A DNA stretch of 64,000 bases from Zongyangia hominis. GTDB lineage: Bacteria > Bacillota > Clostridia > Oscillospirales > Ruminococcaceae. Below the pieces are notes generated by a model. The model worked only from the letters and a program-made list of their open reading frames with translations. It had not been told where the DNA came from and searched no databases. Of the stretch, positions 41,080 to 50,597 are shown one piece after another; position 1 is the first letter of the stretch, and every line of letters starts with the position of its first letter. The translations under genes and the position numbers were made by a program. Location: NCBI RefSeq assembly GCF_014385095.1, contig NZ_JACRTC010000003.1, positions 186,001-250,000 of the forward strand. The letters run 5' to 3'.

Positions 41080-42018
41080 ATGAGTGTCACTTTAATGAAA
41101 CCAATCTTCCATGAAGAATTTACAAAATTGATGCGGGAAGACGAAAAAGTCGTCTTCATCGACGCTGACCTTGCTAAAGCGCACGGCAGTGAAAACCTGA
41201 GAAAAGAGTTCCCCGACAGAGCTCTGGATGTGGGTATTGCCGAGCAGATGGCAGTAGAGTATGCCGCGGGCCTGAGCGCCTATGGCTTTAAGCCCTATGT
41301 CGCCACCTTCACCCCGTTTTTGACCCGCCGCGCCTGTGATCAGATCACGATCTCCGTTTGCTATGCCAAGAGAAACGTCAAGCTCATCGGCACCGACCCT
41401 GGCATCACCGCGGAGACCAACGGCGGAACCCATATGAGCATGGAAGACATCGGCGTCATGCGCTCCATCCCGACCATGGTTATCTATGAGCCGGCGGATG
41501 CGGCGGAGTTTAAAAAAGCGCTGCCTGTCATCAACGATTATCCCCATGCCATGTACATCCGTCATCAGAGAACCCAGGCCCAGGACGTCCATGAGGGCGA
41601 CTTCGAGTTCGACCTGTTCAAGGCTGAGGTCCTCAAAGAGGGCGCCGATGTCACCATCGCCGCTTCCGGCTACATGGTCGCTGAGGCACAGAAGGCCGCC
41701 GATCTCCTCGCCAAAGAGGGCATCAACGCGGAAATCCTGAATGTACATACCATTAAGCCCATCGACGGCGAAACCATTGCCGCTTCCGTCAAGAAGACCG
41801 GCTGCCTGGTCACCGCTGAGAACCACAACATCGTCGGCGGCCTGCGCTCCGCAATTCTGGAAGACTTCTCTGAGCGGGATGTTTACGTTCCCACCGAGGC
41901 CATCGGCGTCAGAGATCACTTCGGCGAAGTCGGCTTCCTGCCCTTCCTCCAGGAGAAATACAAAATGAGACCTGAAGATATCGCAGAGGCTGCCAAGAAA
42001 GTCATCGCGAAGAAATAA
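41080..42018 (+). CDS. Transketolase C-terminal subunit (second pair)
   Basis: 312 residues containing the pyrimidine-binding domain with the catalytic glutamate in VGIAEQM, the GGTHMSMEDIG loop, and a C-terminal domain with VTAENHNIVGGLRSAILE. Thirteen bases after the N-terminal subunit, with AAGGAGGGG in the gap. Closest in pattern to the 1-deoxyxylulose-like split transketolases of Clostridia, but no DXS-specific residue set is apparent and the context is sugar catabolism. A terminator follows. Confidence 0.92.
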   Translation: MSVTLMKPIFHEEFTKLMREDEKVVFIDADLAKAHGSENLRKEFPDRALDVGIAEQMAVEYAAGLSAYGFKPYVATFTPFLTRRACDQITISVCYAKRNVKLIGTDPGITAETNGGTHMSMEDIGVMRSIPTMVIYEPADAAEFKKALPVINDYPHAMYIRHQRTQAQDVHEGDFEFDLFKAEVLKEGADVTIAASGYMVAEAQKAADLLAKEGINAEILNVHTIKPIDGETIAASVKKTGCLVTAENHNIVGGLRSAILEDFSERDVYVPTEAIGVRDHFGEVGFLPFLQEKYKMRPEDIAEAAKKVIAKK

Positions 42019-42036
42019 GCAAACTAAAACATAAAA

Positions 42037-42072
42037 CAAAATCTCCTTATGCATCATAAGGAGATTTTGTTT
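42037..42072 (+). terminator. Intrinsic terminator after the second transketolase pair
   Basis: AAAATCTCCTTAT and ATAAGGAGATTTT pair around GCATC. Confidence 0.88.
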
Positions 42073-42185
42073 ACCTCCATCGTTGAAAGCAGCGGCATTT
42101 TCGTCAAAAAGCGCAAAAAAAGCAGCCGGTTTTGATCGAATGATACAGATTTCTGTGGGCTTGCCCACAAGAGAAAGGAGTTCCT

Positions 42186-43607
42186 ATGGAAAAACTGATT
42201 CTTGGTTACATCCCCACCAGAAGAACCATCTTCAGCGTGCCGGACGCCATTAAATTTAATAAGCTCATCCGCGAAAAGCTCAATGAATATACCGACCGCA
42301 TCGAAATTGTAGGCATCGAGGACATCAACGAAGAGGGCCTCATCGTCGACAACATCAAGGATGTGGAGGCCATCATCCACAAGATGAAGGTCAACAAGGT
42401 GGATGCCATCTTCATCCCCCACTGCAACTTCGGCACCGAGGATTCCGTGGCCCGCATCGCCCGGGAAGTGGGCAAGCCCACCCTGCTGTGGGGCCCCCGC
42501 GACGAGGCGCCCCTGGCCGACGGCCAGCGCCTGCGCGACACCCAGTGCGGCATGTTCGCCACCGGCAAGGTCCTGCGCCGCTTTGGGGTCAAATTCAGCT
42601 ACATTACCAACTCCACCCTGGATAGCGAAGTCTTTGCCAGAGGGTTTGACAACTTCATCCGCACCGCCAACGTGGTCAAGCACTTCAAAAAGACAAGAAT
42701 CCTCCAGATCGACACCCGTCCGGCGGGCTTCTGGTCGGTCATTTGCAACGAGGGCGAGCTCCTAGAAAAGTTCGGCATCGAGACTCATCCCATCTCTTTA
42801 ACTGAGCTGGAGATGAAGACCAAGGCGCTGGAATCCGAAAACGGTGATACGCTCAAAGCCACCGTTGAGGACATCAAGAAGAAGATCTGCTGCGAAGGTG
42901 TGGAGGAGAAATACATCGTCCGCGTGGCGGCCATGAAGCTGGCCATGAAAGCCTTTGCCGACGAATACCAGTGCAACTGCGCGGCCATCCAGTGCTGGAA
43001 CGCCATGCAGGACTGCATGGAGATCATGCCCTGTCTGGCCAACGGCCTGCTGACCGAGGAAGGCTTCCCCGTTGCCTGCGAAACCGACATCTGCGGCGCC
43101 ATTTCCTCCGTCATGGCCCAGGCGGCCACCTTCGGCGAGAAGCCGGCCTTCTTCGCGGACATTACCGTGCGCGACTGGGAGAATGAAAACGGCGAGCTCC
43201 TCTTCCACTGCGGCAACTTCCCGCCCTCTCTCATGGAAGACGGCAAATTCCGCACCCACTTCACCTTCCCGTCCCAGTGCAAAGGCACCGGCGAGGGCGA
43301 AATCAAGGGCGGCGACATCTCTATCATCCGCTTTGACGGCGACCACGGCGAGTATTCCCTGCTCATGGGCAAGGCCAAGGGCTACCATGGCCCGTTCTCC
43401 CGCGGTTCCTTCCTGTGGATTGAGGTCAATGACTGGCCCCTGTGGGAAGAAAAGGTCATCACTGGACCTTACATCCACCATGCTATCGGCATTCACGAGT
43501 ATATCGTCCCCGTCATGTACGAGGCATGCAAATATCTGGGCATCACCCCCGACCCGGTGGACCCGGAGGAAAAGGACATTCAGGCTTGGCTGAGAGGCTC
43601 CAAATAA
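42186..43607 (+). CDS. L-fucose/L-arabinose isomerase-like protein 1
   Basis: 473 residues. The N-terminal two-thirds and the C-terminal FucI-like domain are recognisable through IFIPHCNFGTEDSVARIAREVGKPTLLWGPRDEA, CNCAAIQCWNAMQ and FPVACETDICGAISSVMA, with a HH pair (GPYIHHAIG) near the end. Members are manganese-dependent aldose-ketose isomerases, but this branch is distant from characterised L-fucose and L-arabinose isomerases, so the substrate is open. GAAAGGAG lies before ATG 42186. It has its own terminator and no strong visible promoter. Its partner at 56320 is a different branch of the same fold. Confidence 0.85.
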   Translation: MEKLILGYIPTRRTIFSVPDAIKFNKLIREKLNEYTDRIEIVGIEDINEEGLIVDNIKDVEAIIHKMKVNKVDAIFIPHCNFGTEDSVARIAREVGKPTLLWGPRDEAPLADGQRLRDTQCGMFATGKVLRRFGVKFSYITNSTLDSEVFARGFDNFIRTANVVKHFKKTRILQIDTRPAGFWSVICNEGELLEKFGIETHPISLTELEMKTKALESENGDTLKATVEDIKKKICCEGVEEKYIVRVAAMKLAMKAFADEYQCNCAAIQCWNAMQDCMEIMPCLANGLLTEEGFPVACETDICGAISSVMAQAATFGEKPAFFADITVRDWENENGELLFHCGNFPPSLMEDGKFRTHFTFPSQCKGTGEGEIKGGDISIIRFDGDHGEYSLLMGKAKGYHGPFSRGSFLWIEVNDWPLWEEKVITGPYIHHAIGIHEYIVPVMYEACKYLGITPDPVDPEEKDIQAWLRGSK

Positions 43608-43665
43608 TGTCCGCAAATGAGGGATTCCTGTTCTTAACAGAACGATACTGATAGGCAATCCGCAG

Positions 43666-43706
43666 CCAAACGCCCGGCGCTATTAGCGCCGGGCGTTTGG
43701 TTTTTC
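43666..43706 (+). terminator. Intrinsic terminator after isomerase 1
   Basis: CCAAACGCCCGGCGC and its perfect complement flank TATTA and are followed by TTTTT. Confidence 0.93.
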
Positions 43707-43765
43707 GGCAAGCGCACAAGAATCCCTTCCTTTTTTCGTGAAAATGCCGAACTTCCTTCACCTAC

Positions 43766-43794
43766 TTGCAACTTGTCCTGAATTTTTGTAATAT
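43766..43794 (+). promoter_or_regulatory. pfkB-kinase promoter with CAACTTGTCC half-site
   Basis: TTGCAA (43766-43771), a 17-base spacer and TAATAT (43789-43794). CAACTTGTCC (43769-43778) overlaps the -35 box and is identical to each arm of the inverted repeat at 57987-58015. Confidence 0.6.
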
Positions 43795-43921
43795 AAGAAT
43801 AGATATTTTTCATATCCTTACTGAGGGAAAAAGAAGAAGAAAACGTAATAAGAATCATGGAAATATGCGGGGATATGAAAAGGTAAAAAACGCTTACAAA
43901 AAAGATGGGAGTGCGCGAATT

Positions 43922-44890
43922 ATGTATGATGTTGTATCGTTAGGCGAGTTTATTATCGACTTTACGCCTTATGCCAATCCGGAAAACAAAATTGTTTTTG
44001 AGCAAAAGCCGGGCGGGGCGCCCTGCAACCTGGCCGCCGGCGTGGCAAAGCTGGGGAAAAAGGCCGCCTTCATCGGCAAGGTGGGTAAGGACATGTTCGG
44101 TGATGTGTGCATCGAGACGCTGGAAAAAGCGGACATCGACACCAAGGGCGTGGTTATGACTGATGAATGTAATACCACCTTGGCCTTTGTCAAGCTCCTG
44201 CCCTCCGGCGACCGCCGCTTCTCCTTCTACCGCAATCCCGGCGCCGATATGATGCTGGGCTTTGACGAGGTGGACCTCTCCATCATCGACAACACCAAAA
44301 TTTTCCACTTCGGTTCGGTGTCCATGACCCATGAGCCCTCCCGCACCGCCACCATGGAGGCGGCCAAGTATGCCAAGAGCAAGGGCAAGCTCATCTCCTA
44401 CGACCCCAACCTGCGGGAATCCCTCTGGCCGGACTTAGGGATGGCCAAGGACGTCATGCTGGAAGCCATGCAGTACGCGGACATCGTCAAGATTTCCCAC
44501 GAGGAGCTGGAATTCCTCACCGGTCAAACCGACCTGGACGCGGGTTCCAAAATGTTGATGGATCAGTACGGCATCAAGATGATGACCATCACCCTGGCCG
44601 CCGACGGCGCCTATGGGCGGGTGGGGGACAACACCGTCAAGCTGGGCGCCTATGACGTCAAGACCATCGACACCAACGGCGCGGGCGATTCCTTCTTCTC
44701 CGGCGTCCTCTACAAGGTGCTGGAACTGGGTAAACCGGTGGAAGAGGCCACCGCCCAGGAGCTCCACGACATCATCGACTTTGGCAACGCCACCGGTTCC
44801 ATCACCACCACCGGCTACGGCGCCATCCCCTCCATGCCCACCCTGGAAGAGGTGTACGACTGTATTAAAAATGTGCCCATCCTCAAATAA
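43922..44890 (+). CDS. PfkB-family sugar kinase (fructokinase-like)
   Basis: 322 residues with the ribokinase fold. FEQKPGGAPCNLAAGVAKLG and IGKVGKDMFGD form the sugar-binding part, and TIDTNGAGDSFFSGVLY carries the catalytic aspartate and anion hole. The pattern is closest to bacterial fructokinases, which make fructose 6-phosphate, but PfkB kinases for other ketoses look alike. ATG 43922 begins the conserved N-terminus; upstream codons are not conserved. It likely phosphorylates the ketose released by the isomerase upstream. A terminator follows. Confidence 0.88.
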   Translation: MYDVVSLGEFIIDFTPYANPENKIVFEQKPGGAPCNLAAGVAKLGKKAAFIGKVGKDMFGDVCIETLEKADIDTKGVVMTDECNTTLAFVKLLPSGDRRFSFYRNPGADMMLGFDEVDLSIIDNTKIFHFGSVSMTHEPSRTATMEAAKYAKSKGKLISYDPNLRESLWPDLGMAKDVMLEAMQYADIVKISHEELEFLTGQTDLDAGSKMLMDQYGIKMMTITLAADGAYGRVGDNTVKLGAYDVKTIDTNGAGDSFFSGVLYKVLELGKPVEEATAQELHDIIDFGNATGSITTTGYGAIPSMPTLEEVYDCIKNVPILK

Positions 44891-44902
44891 AACGCACAGA
44901 TA

Positions 44903-44934
44903 GAAGCCCCCGGCAAAAAGCCGGGGGCTTTTTG
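44903..44934 (+). terminator. Intrinsic terminator after the PfkB kinase
   Basis: AAGCCCCCGGC and GCCGGGGGCTT around AAAAA, followed by T. Confidence 0.94.
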
Positions 44935-45102
44935 CCGCCAATAGATGCCTCATCAAAAAGGCTTGTCGGGCGGTTTCGACCCGTCGGATGGCTGCCCATC
45001 ACCGCATCCACGAAACCAGGTCCTGGTGCGGGAGCATCCCTTTATTTACAAATATTTTAAACATTGCGGGAAGTCGCATCGTTTTTTCCTCTACCGAATA
45101 TC

Positions 45103-45131
45103 TTGACAAGGAATGGGGGATGTGTTATCAT
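45103..45131 (+). promoter_or_regulatory. Promoter of the lacI-malQ-glgP operon
   Basis: Consensus TTGACA (45103-45108), 17 bases, TATCAT (45126-45131). Confidence 0.85.
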
Positions 45132-45149
45132 AACCGCAAATGTTGGAAC

Positions 45150-45163
45150 CGTTACCGGTAACG
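45150..45163. promoter_or_regulatory. 14-bp palindrome, candidate LacI-family operator
   Basis: CGTTACCGGTAACG is a perfect palindrome about 12 bases past the expected transcription start. Its central CG and AACG ends fit LacI/MalR-type operators, so the regulator gene that follows probably represses its own operon from here. Confidence 0.75.
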
Positions 45164-45236
45164 ATACTGGAAACGATCCCACCTGTATGAGCATCAGGAT
45201 GCAGGTCCATACTCCGACAAGAAGGGAGGGAGCGCC

Positions 45237-46280
45237 GTGGCCAACATGAACATCCGGGACATCGCGAAGCTGTGCGGCGTGGGGGTCAGCACCGTGTCCC
45301 GGGTCCTCAACGACCACCCCGATGTCAACGAGGAGACCAAGCAAAAGGTCCTGCGGGTGATGCGGGAACACAACTATGTCCCCAACAACAGCGCCCGCAA
45401 TCTCAAGCGCATCAAGAGCCGGACCATCGGGGTGGTGGTCAAGGGCATCACCAACCCCTTTTTCTCCCCCATGATCAAGGTTATCGAGGGGGAGCTGACC
45501 AGACGGGGCTACGCCATGTTCCTTTCCCAGGCCGACGACTACGAGGACGAAATCCGCAAGGCGGCGGAATTGCAGATGGAGCGGCGGCTGGAGGGCATCA
45601 TCTTCCTAGGCGGCATTTTCCACTATGAAAAGGAGCGGCTCTCCCTGCTGGAGGTGCCCTTTGTCTTCGCCACCATCCAGGTGTCCAGCGACATGGAGGG
45701 CAACGCTTACTCCACCATCTCCATCGACGACACTTATGAAGCCGCCCGAGCCACCCGGTATCTTTTGGAGCTGGGACACCGCCGCATCGGCGTGCTGGCC
45801 GGGGCCTTCGAGGAACAGAGCATCAACCGCCTGCGGCTGGAGGGCTATCTCCAGGCACTGGGGGAATACGGCATCCACTACGACGAGCGTCTGCACAAAA
45901 ACTGCAACTTTACCTATAAAGGCGGCTATGAGGCAGCGGGGAGCCTTCTGAGGGAAACCGACGTCACCGCCATCTTCGCCATCTCCGACGTCATGGCCAT
46001 CGGCGCTATGAAGGCGGCGCTGGAAATGGGGAAGAAGATTCCCGAGGAGGTGGCCATCCTGGGCTTTGACGGCCTGGATATCACCGCCTACACCCATCCG
46101 GGCATCTCCACCGTCCGTCAGCCCAGCGAGCAGATGGCGCTGGAAGCGGTGACCACGGTCCTCGACATCATCGAGCAGAAAAGCGGACACCGCCACAGCG
46201 TCTATCCCTGTCAGATCATCGAGCGGGGGTCCACCCACCCGGCCAGACAGGGGGAAGGCCCGGAAAGGGGAAAGCCTTGA
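45237..46280 (+). CDS. LacI-family regulator (MalR-like)
   Basis: 347 residues: the N-terminal helix-turn-helix with IRDIAKLCGVGVSTVSRVLN and hinge, then the sugar-sensing domain with NPFFSPMIKVIEGELTRRGY, ELGHRRIGVLAG and VAILGFDGLDIT. It starts at GTG 45237 after AAGGGAGGG. Since malQ and glgP follow in the same operon, the effector is probably a maltodextrin or glucose derivative. Its stop codon overlaps an alternative malQ start, indicating coupled translation. Confidence 0.93.
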   Translation: MANMNIRDIAKLCGVGVSTVSRVLNDHPDVNEETKQKVLRVMREHNYVPNNSARNLKRIKSRTIGVVVKGITNPFFSPMIKVIEGELTRRGYAMFLSQADDYEDEIRKAAELQMERRLEGIIFLGGIFHYEKERLSLLEVPFVFATIQVSSDMEGNAYSTISIDDTYEAARATRYLLELGHRRIGVLAGAFEEQSINRLRLEGYLQALGEYGIHYDERLHKNCNFTYKGGYEAAGSLLRETDVTAIFAISDVMAIGAMKAALEMGKKIPEEVAILGFDGLDITAYTHPGISTVRQPSEQMALEAVTTVLDIIEQKSGHRHSVYPCQIIERGSTHPARQGEGPERGKP

Positions 46281-46300
46281 TAGAAAGGAAGGAGTACGTG

Positions 46301-47824
46301 ATGACAGTGAAAGTGAAGGTCAAACCCGCCGGACCCATCCGTGACAAGGAGCGGCGGGCGGGGATCTTATTGCATATCACCTCCCTGCCCAGCAATCACG
46401 GCATCGGGACGCTGGGGAAGGAGGCCTACCGGTTCGTCGACTTCTTAAAACGAAGCGGCATCGCCTGCTGGCAGCTCCTGCCCCTGGGTCCCACCGGCTT
46501 TGGGGATTCCCCCTACCAGTCCTTCTCCACCTTTGCGGGGAACCCCTACCTGATCGATTTGGATCTGCTTGTGGAGGAGGGGCTCTTGCGGGAAGAGGAC
46601 ATCGACGACAGCCTCCTGGTCGGCGACCCCCGCTTCGTGGACTTTAAGGCCCAGTTCGACCACCGCTTTGCCCTATTGCGCCGGGCTTACGAGCGGGGGA
46701 GGGAAGCGTATGCCGGAGAGGTGGCCGCTTTCCAAAAAGAAAACAGCCGCTGGCTCGACGACTACGCCCTCTTTATGGCGGGGAAGAAGAAGTTTCATAA
46801 CGCCCCTTGGCAGATGTGGGAACAGGGCGTCAAGCTGCGGGAGCCCGCGTCCTTGGAGGCCTTCCGTCAGGAAATGAAAGATGAGACGGATTTTGTCGTA
46901 TTTACCCAATATTTATTTTACAAACAGTATAAAGACTTAAAAATATACGCAAATCGACAAGGAATTTTCCTCATTGGCGACATCCCCATCTATGTGGCCC
47001 AGGACAGTGCCGACGTCTGGAGCCATCCCGAGCTTTTCCTCCTGGACGAGCAACGTAATCCCATCCTCTGCGCCGGGGTGCCCCCCGACCTCTTCAGCGC
47101 CGACGGCCAACTCTGGGGCAACCCTCTCTACCGCTGGAAGGTACACAAGGAAAGCGGGTACCGCTGGTGGATGGAGCGGATCCGGGCGGTGTTTGAGCGG
47201 TGCGACATTGTGCGTATCGACCACTTCCGGGCGTTTCACGACTATTGGGCGGTGCCCTACGGCAACAAGACCGCCCGGTGCGGCCGGTGGATGCGGGGCC
47301 CGGGCATCGGGTTCTTTGAAGCGCTGCGCCGGACGCTGGGGGAGAAGCCTATCATCGCCGAGGATTTGGGCGCGCTCTCCGCGGGCGTGGGAGAGCTGCT
47401 CGCGGCGTCGGGATTTCCGGGCATGAAGGTCTTGCAGTTCGCGTTTTCCCCCGAGGAGCGCAGCGCCTACCTGCCCCACCATCACAAGAAAAACGCGGTG
47501 GTCTACACCGGCACCCATGACAACGAGACCCTCTGCGGCTTTTTCATTCACGCCCCTGACAAGGTGAAGGCCTTTGCAGGCGCGTACCTGGGCTGTGAAC
47601 CCCAGGTGGAGGTTCTCACGTGGGAAACGGTCCGCGCCTGCTTTGCAAGCGTTGCCGATCTGGCGGTTATCCAGCTCCAGGACGTCCTGCTGCTGGGGGA
47701 CTGGGCGCGGATGAACGAGCCGTCCACGGTGGGGAAAAACTGGCAGTGGCGGATGAACAAAGGCATACTGACAGACGAGCTTTCGGAACACCTCCGGGCG
47801 CTCTGTAAAATATATGAACGATAA
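46301..47824 (+). CDS. malQ: 4-alpha-glucanotransferase
   Basis: 507 residues, the normal size of GH77 enzymes. It transfers maltodextrin segments between glucans and releases glucose. Motifs are RRAGILLHITSLPSNHGIGTLG, PLGPTGFGDSPYQSFSTFAGNPYLID, the catalytic aspartate in VRIDHFRAF, the glutamate in IIAEDLGALS and GTHDNET. ATG 46301 has GGAAGGAG six bases upstream; TTG 46277 and GTG 46298 are possible. It overlaps the region upstream of glgP without a gap. Confidence 0.95.
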   Translation: MTVKVKVKPAGPIRDKERRAGILLHITSLPSNHGIGTLGKEAYRFVDFLKRSGIACWQLLPLGPTGFGDSPYQSFSTFAGNPYLIDLDLLVEEGLLREEDIDDSLLVGDPRFVDFKAQFDHRFALLRRAYERGREAYAGEVAAFQKENSRWLDDYALFMAGKKKFHNAPWQMWEQGVKLREPASLEAFRQEMKDETDFVVFTQYLFYKQYKDLKIYANRQGIFLIGDIPIYVAQDSADVWSHPELFLLDEQRNPILCAGVPPDLFSADGQLWGNPLYRWKVHKESGYRWWMERIRAVFERCDIVRIDHFRAFHDYWAVPYGNKTARCGRWMRGPGIGFFEALRRTLGEKPIIAEDLGALSAGVGELLAASGFPGMKVLQFAFSPEERSAYLPHHHKKNAVVYTGTHDNETLCGFFIHAPDKVKAFAGAYLGCEPQVEVLTWETVRACFASVADLAVIQLQDVLLLGDWARMNEPSTVGKNWQWRMNKGILTDELSEHLRALCKIYER

Positions 47825-47918
47825 AAGAGGGCGTTTTGCGCCCGCCGCGGCAGACGGCACCGGCGAGAGTGTGCGGCGGAGAAAAGAGACCCCTGGTCGC
47901 CGGAGAAAGTGGGAAAAT

Positions 47919-50282
47919 ATGCTTGACACCAAACGCATCGCAGCGGATGTAAAACGCGATATAGAGCTCTGGCGGGTCCAGGGCGAGGACATCAGTGGAG
48001 AACTGCTCAATTTCCTATTGTCCAAGGCCATTATGCGGGAGCTTATCCCGCTGCATGAGGCCACCGTGGAAAAACAGCGGAAGGTCAAAAATGCCTATTA
48101 CTTCTCGGCGGAGTATCTCATGGGCCGGATGATTCAGAATAACCTGATGAATTTGGGCCTCCATGACGAGCTCAAGGAAGAGATGAAGGCAGTGGGGATC
48201 AATTTGGATCAGCTGGAGGAAGTGGAGGACGCGGGCCTTGGCAACGGCGGCCTGGGACGGCTGGCGGCCTGCTTTTTAGACTCGGGCGCCACGCTGGGCC
48301 TGCCCCTCAACGGCTACGGCCTGCGGTACCGCTACGGATTGTTCCGCCAGCAGTTTGAGGACGGCTTCCAGAAGGAGCTGGCCGACAACTGGCTCAAGCA
48401 TCCCGATCCGTGGAGCATCCGCCGGGACGACCGGACCTGCACCGTGGAGCTGGAGGGCAAGCGGGTATTGGCCGTCCCCTACGACATGCCGGTCATCGGC
48501 TACCACAACGACACCATCAACAGCCTGCGCCTGTGGCAGTGCGAGGCCATCGAGGACTTTAACTTCGAGAAATTCAATAACTACGAGTACGACGAGGCGG
48601 TGGCGGAGAAAAACTACGCCGAGAATATCACCCGGGTCCTCTACCCCAACGACAGCACCGACGAGGGGAGAAGCTTAAGAATCAAGCAGGAGTACTTCCT
48701 TTCCAGCGCGTCGCTGCAGGACATCATCCGCACCCACAAGGAAAACGGCCGGACCATGGCGTCCTTCCCCACCTATAACGCCATCCAGCTCAACGACACC
48801 CATCCGGTCTTCTCCATCCCGGAACTCACCCGGATTCTTATCGACGAGGAGGGCGTCTCCTTCCAAAACGCCCTGGACATCGTGCGTAAGACCTTCGGCT
48901 ACACCAACCACACCATCATGGCTGAGGCGCTGGAAAAATGGGACGCGAAGCTGGTAAAGGAAATCGTCCCCCGCGTCTATGAGATCATCGAGCGCATTGA
49001 TCAGCAGCTGCGCAAGGACCTGGCCGCCGCGGGCCGCGGGGAAGAAAAAATCGAGGAGATGGCTATTCTTCGGGACAAAAAAGTCTATATGGCCCATTTG
49101 GCCATTTATCTCTCCCACTCTGTCAACGGGGTGGCCAAGATTCACACCGAAATTCTCAAAAAGCGGGAGCTTTCCGACTGGTACGCCCTCTATCCCGAGC
49201 GCTTCCAGAATAAGACCAACGGCATCACCCAGAGAAGATGGCTGCGGCTTTGTAACCCCCATCTGTCCGATTATATCACCAAACTCTTGGGGGACGAGGG
49301 CTGGGTCACCGACCTCGACCGCCTGACCGAACTCAAGCAGGACGCGGCAGACCCGGCGGTGCTGGCGGCCTTCCGGGACATCAAGCGCATCAACAAGCAG
49401 CGCCTGTGCGACATGATCTGGGAGAAGGAAGGCGTCAAGCTCTCCCCCGACTTTCTGTTTGACATCCAGGTCAAGCGCCTGCACGAATATAAGCGGCAGT
49501 TCCTTAACGCCCTGGCTATCCTGGACATCTATTTCTGTCTCAAGGACGGCGCCATCACCGGCTTTACCCCCACCGTCTATTTCTTCGGCGCCAAGGCCGC
49601 GCCGGGCTATGACCGGGCCAAAGCCATCATTAAGTTCATTAACGAAGTGGCAAAGCGCATCAATAACGACCCGGAGATGAAGGACCTGCTCAAAGTGGTC
49701 TTCGTCACCAATTACGACGTCTCCTACGGCGAGCGCCTCTTCCCGGCGGCGGACGTCTCCGAGCAGATTTCCACCGCAGGCACCGAGGCGTCGGGCACCG
49801 GCAACATGAAGTTCATGTTAAACGGCGCGGTGACTTTAGGCACCTACGACGGGGCCAATGTGGAGATCGTGGAGGCCGCGGGGATGGAGAACAACTACAT
49901 CTTCGGCGCCCGGGTGGAGGAGCTGGAAGCCCTCGACCACTACGACCCGGTGGCGCTCTACGAGGGCAACGTGCGCATCAAGCGGGTGGTGGACACCCTC
50001 ATCGACGGCACCTTTGACGACGGGGACACCGGCATGTTCCAGGAGCTCTACGACAGCCTCCTCAAAGGCGCGTCCTGGCACGACCCGGACCAGTATAAGC
50101 TGCTCTACGACCTGCCCTCCTATGTGGCGGCCAAGCTGAAGGTCAACCGGGACTACGCCGATCGGGAGAAATTCTCCTTCAAATGCTGGATGAACATGGC
50201 TTCCGCCGGACGCTTCAGCAGCGACCGCACCATCCGGGAGTACGCCAAGGACATCTGGGACATCGCCCCTGTGGAGGAGTAA
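47919..50282 (+). CDS. glgP: Glycogen/starch/alpha-glucan phosphorylase
   Basis: 787 residues, the usual length for the GT35 family. It releases glucose 1-phosphate from alpha-1,4-glucans. YYFSAEYLMGRMIQNNL, EDAGLGNGGLGRLAACFLDS and the pyridoxal phosphate-binding EASGTGNMKFMLNGA (lysine 631) are intact. Two starts are possible: ATG 47814, which would overlap malQ by 11 bases and add a 35-residue basic extension, or ATG 47919, where the family begins; the second is preferred. With MalQ it forms a glucan breakdown pair. A terminator follows. Confidence 0.96.
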   Translation: MLDTKRIAADVKRDIELWRVQGEDISGELLNFLLSKAIMRELIPLHEATVEKQRKVKNAYYFSAEYLMGRMIQNNLMNLGLHDELKEEMKAVGINLDQLEEVEDAGLGNGGLGRLAACFLDSGATLGLPLNGYGLRYRYGLFRQQFEDGFQKELADNWLKHPDPWSIRRDDRTCTVELEGKRVLAVPYDMPVIGYHNDTINSLRLWQCEAIEDFNFEKFNNYEYDEAVAEKNYAENITRVLYPNDSTDEGRSLRIKQEYFLSSASLQDIIRTHKENGRTMASFPTYNAIQLNDTHPVFSIPELTRILIDEEGVSFQNALDIVRKTFGYTNHTIMAEALEKWDAKLVKEIVPRVYEIIERIDQQLRKDLAAAGRGEEKIEEMAILRDKKVYMAHLAIYLSHSVNGVAKIHTEILKKRELSDWYALYPERFQNKTNGITQRRWLRLCNPHLSDYITKLLGDEGWVTDLDRLTELKQDAADPAVLAAFRDIKRINKQRLCDMIWEKEGVKLSPDFLFDIQVKRLHEYKRQFLNALAILDIYFCLKDGAITGFTPTVYFFGAKAAPGYDRAKAIIKFINEVAKRINNDPEMKDLLKVVFVTNYDVSYGERLFPAADVSEQISTAGTEASGTGNMKFMLNGAVTLGTYDGANVEIVEAAGMENNYIFGARVEELEALDHYDPVALYEGNVRIKRVVDTLIDGTFDDGDTGMFQELYDSLLKGASWHDPDQYKLLYDLPSYVAAKLKVNRDYADREKFSFKCWMNMASAGRFSSDRTIREYAKDIWDIAPVEE

Positions 50283-50310
50283 GAGGGACGAAACCATCCA
50301 ATTTGGAACA

Positions 50311-50342
50311 AGGGAAAAGGCAATTGCCTTTTCCCTTTTTTG
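50311..50342 (+). terminator. Intrinsic terminator after glgP
   Basis: AAGGGAAAAGGCAA and TTGCCTTTTCCCTT form a long palindrome with a T run. Confidence 0.92.
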
Positions 50343-50414
50343 TTGTGGATGGAATTAAAAATATGGACAGGATAAAAGAAAAGGGGAAAGAGAGCGGGCA
50401 CTCGGGTAAACTCC

Positions 50415-50444
50415 TTGCTTTTAGGGGAGTGGCTGTGGTATCCT
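50415..50444 (+). promoter_or_regulatory. Probable promoter of the LRR/polymerase pair
   Basis: TTGCTT (50415-50420), 18 bases and TATCCT (50439-50444). Confidence 0.55.
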
Positions 50445-50597
50445 TAATAAATTAGGAGCCACTTGGTTTGAGAAACAAAGAGAAATAGAAGTGGTGAAAG
50501 CGCGGCTCGGATGCCGGATACGCCGGGCCAAAGCGGCGGACGGATTAGAGCAAAGAGAGAAGAAGAGCACGGAAGTAAAGAGAGAGGGAAAGACGCC

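Noticed and set aside
40242..42018. Interpreting the second transketolase pair as 1-deoxyxylulose 5-phosphate synthase
   Set aside because: The gene is split, lacks DXS-specific length and context, and lies within a sugar-uptake locus.
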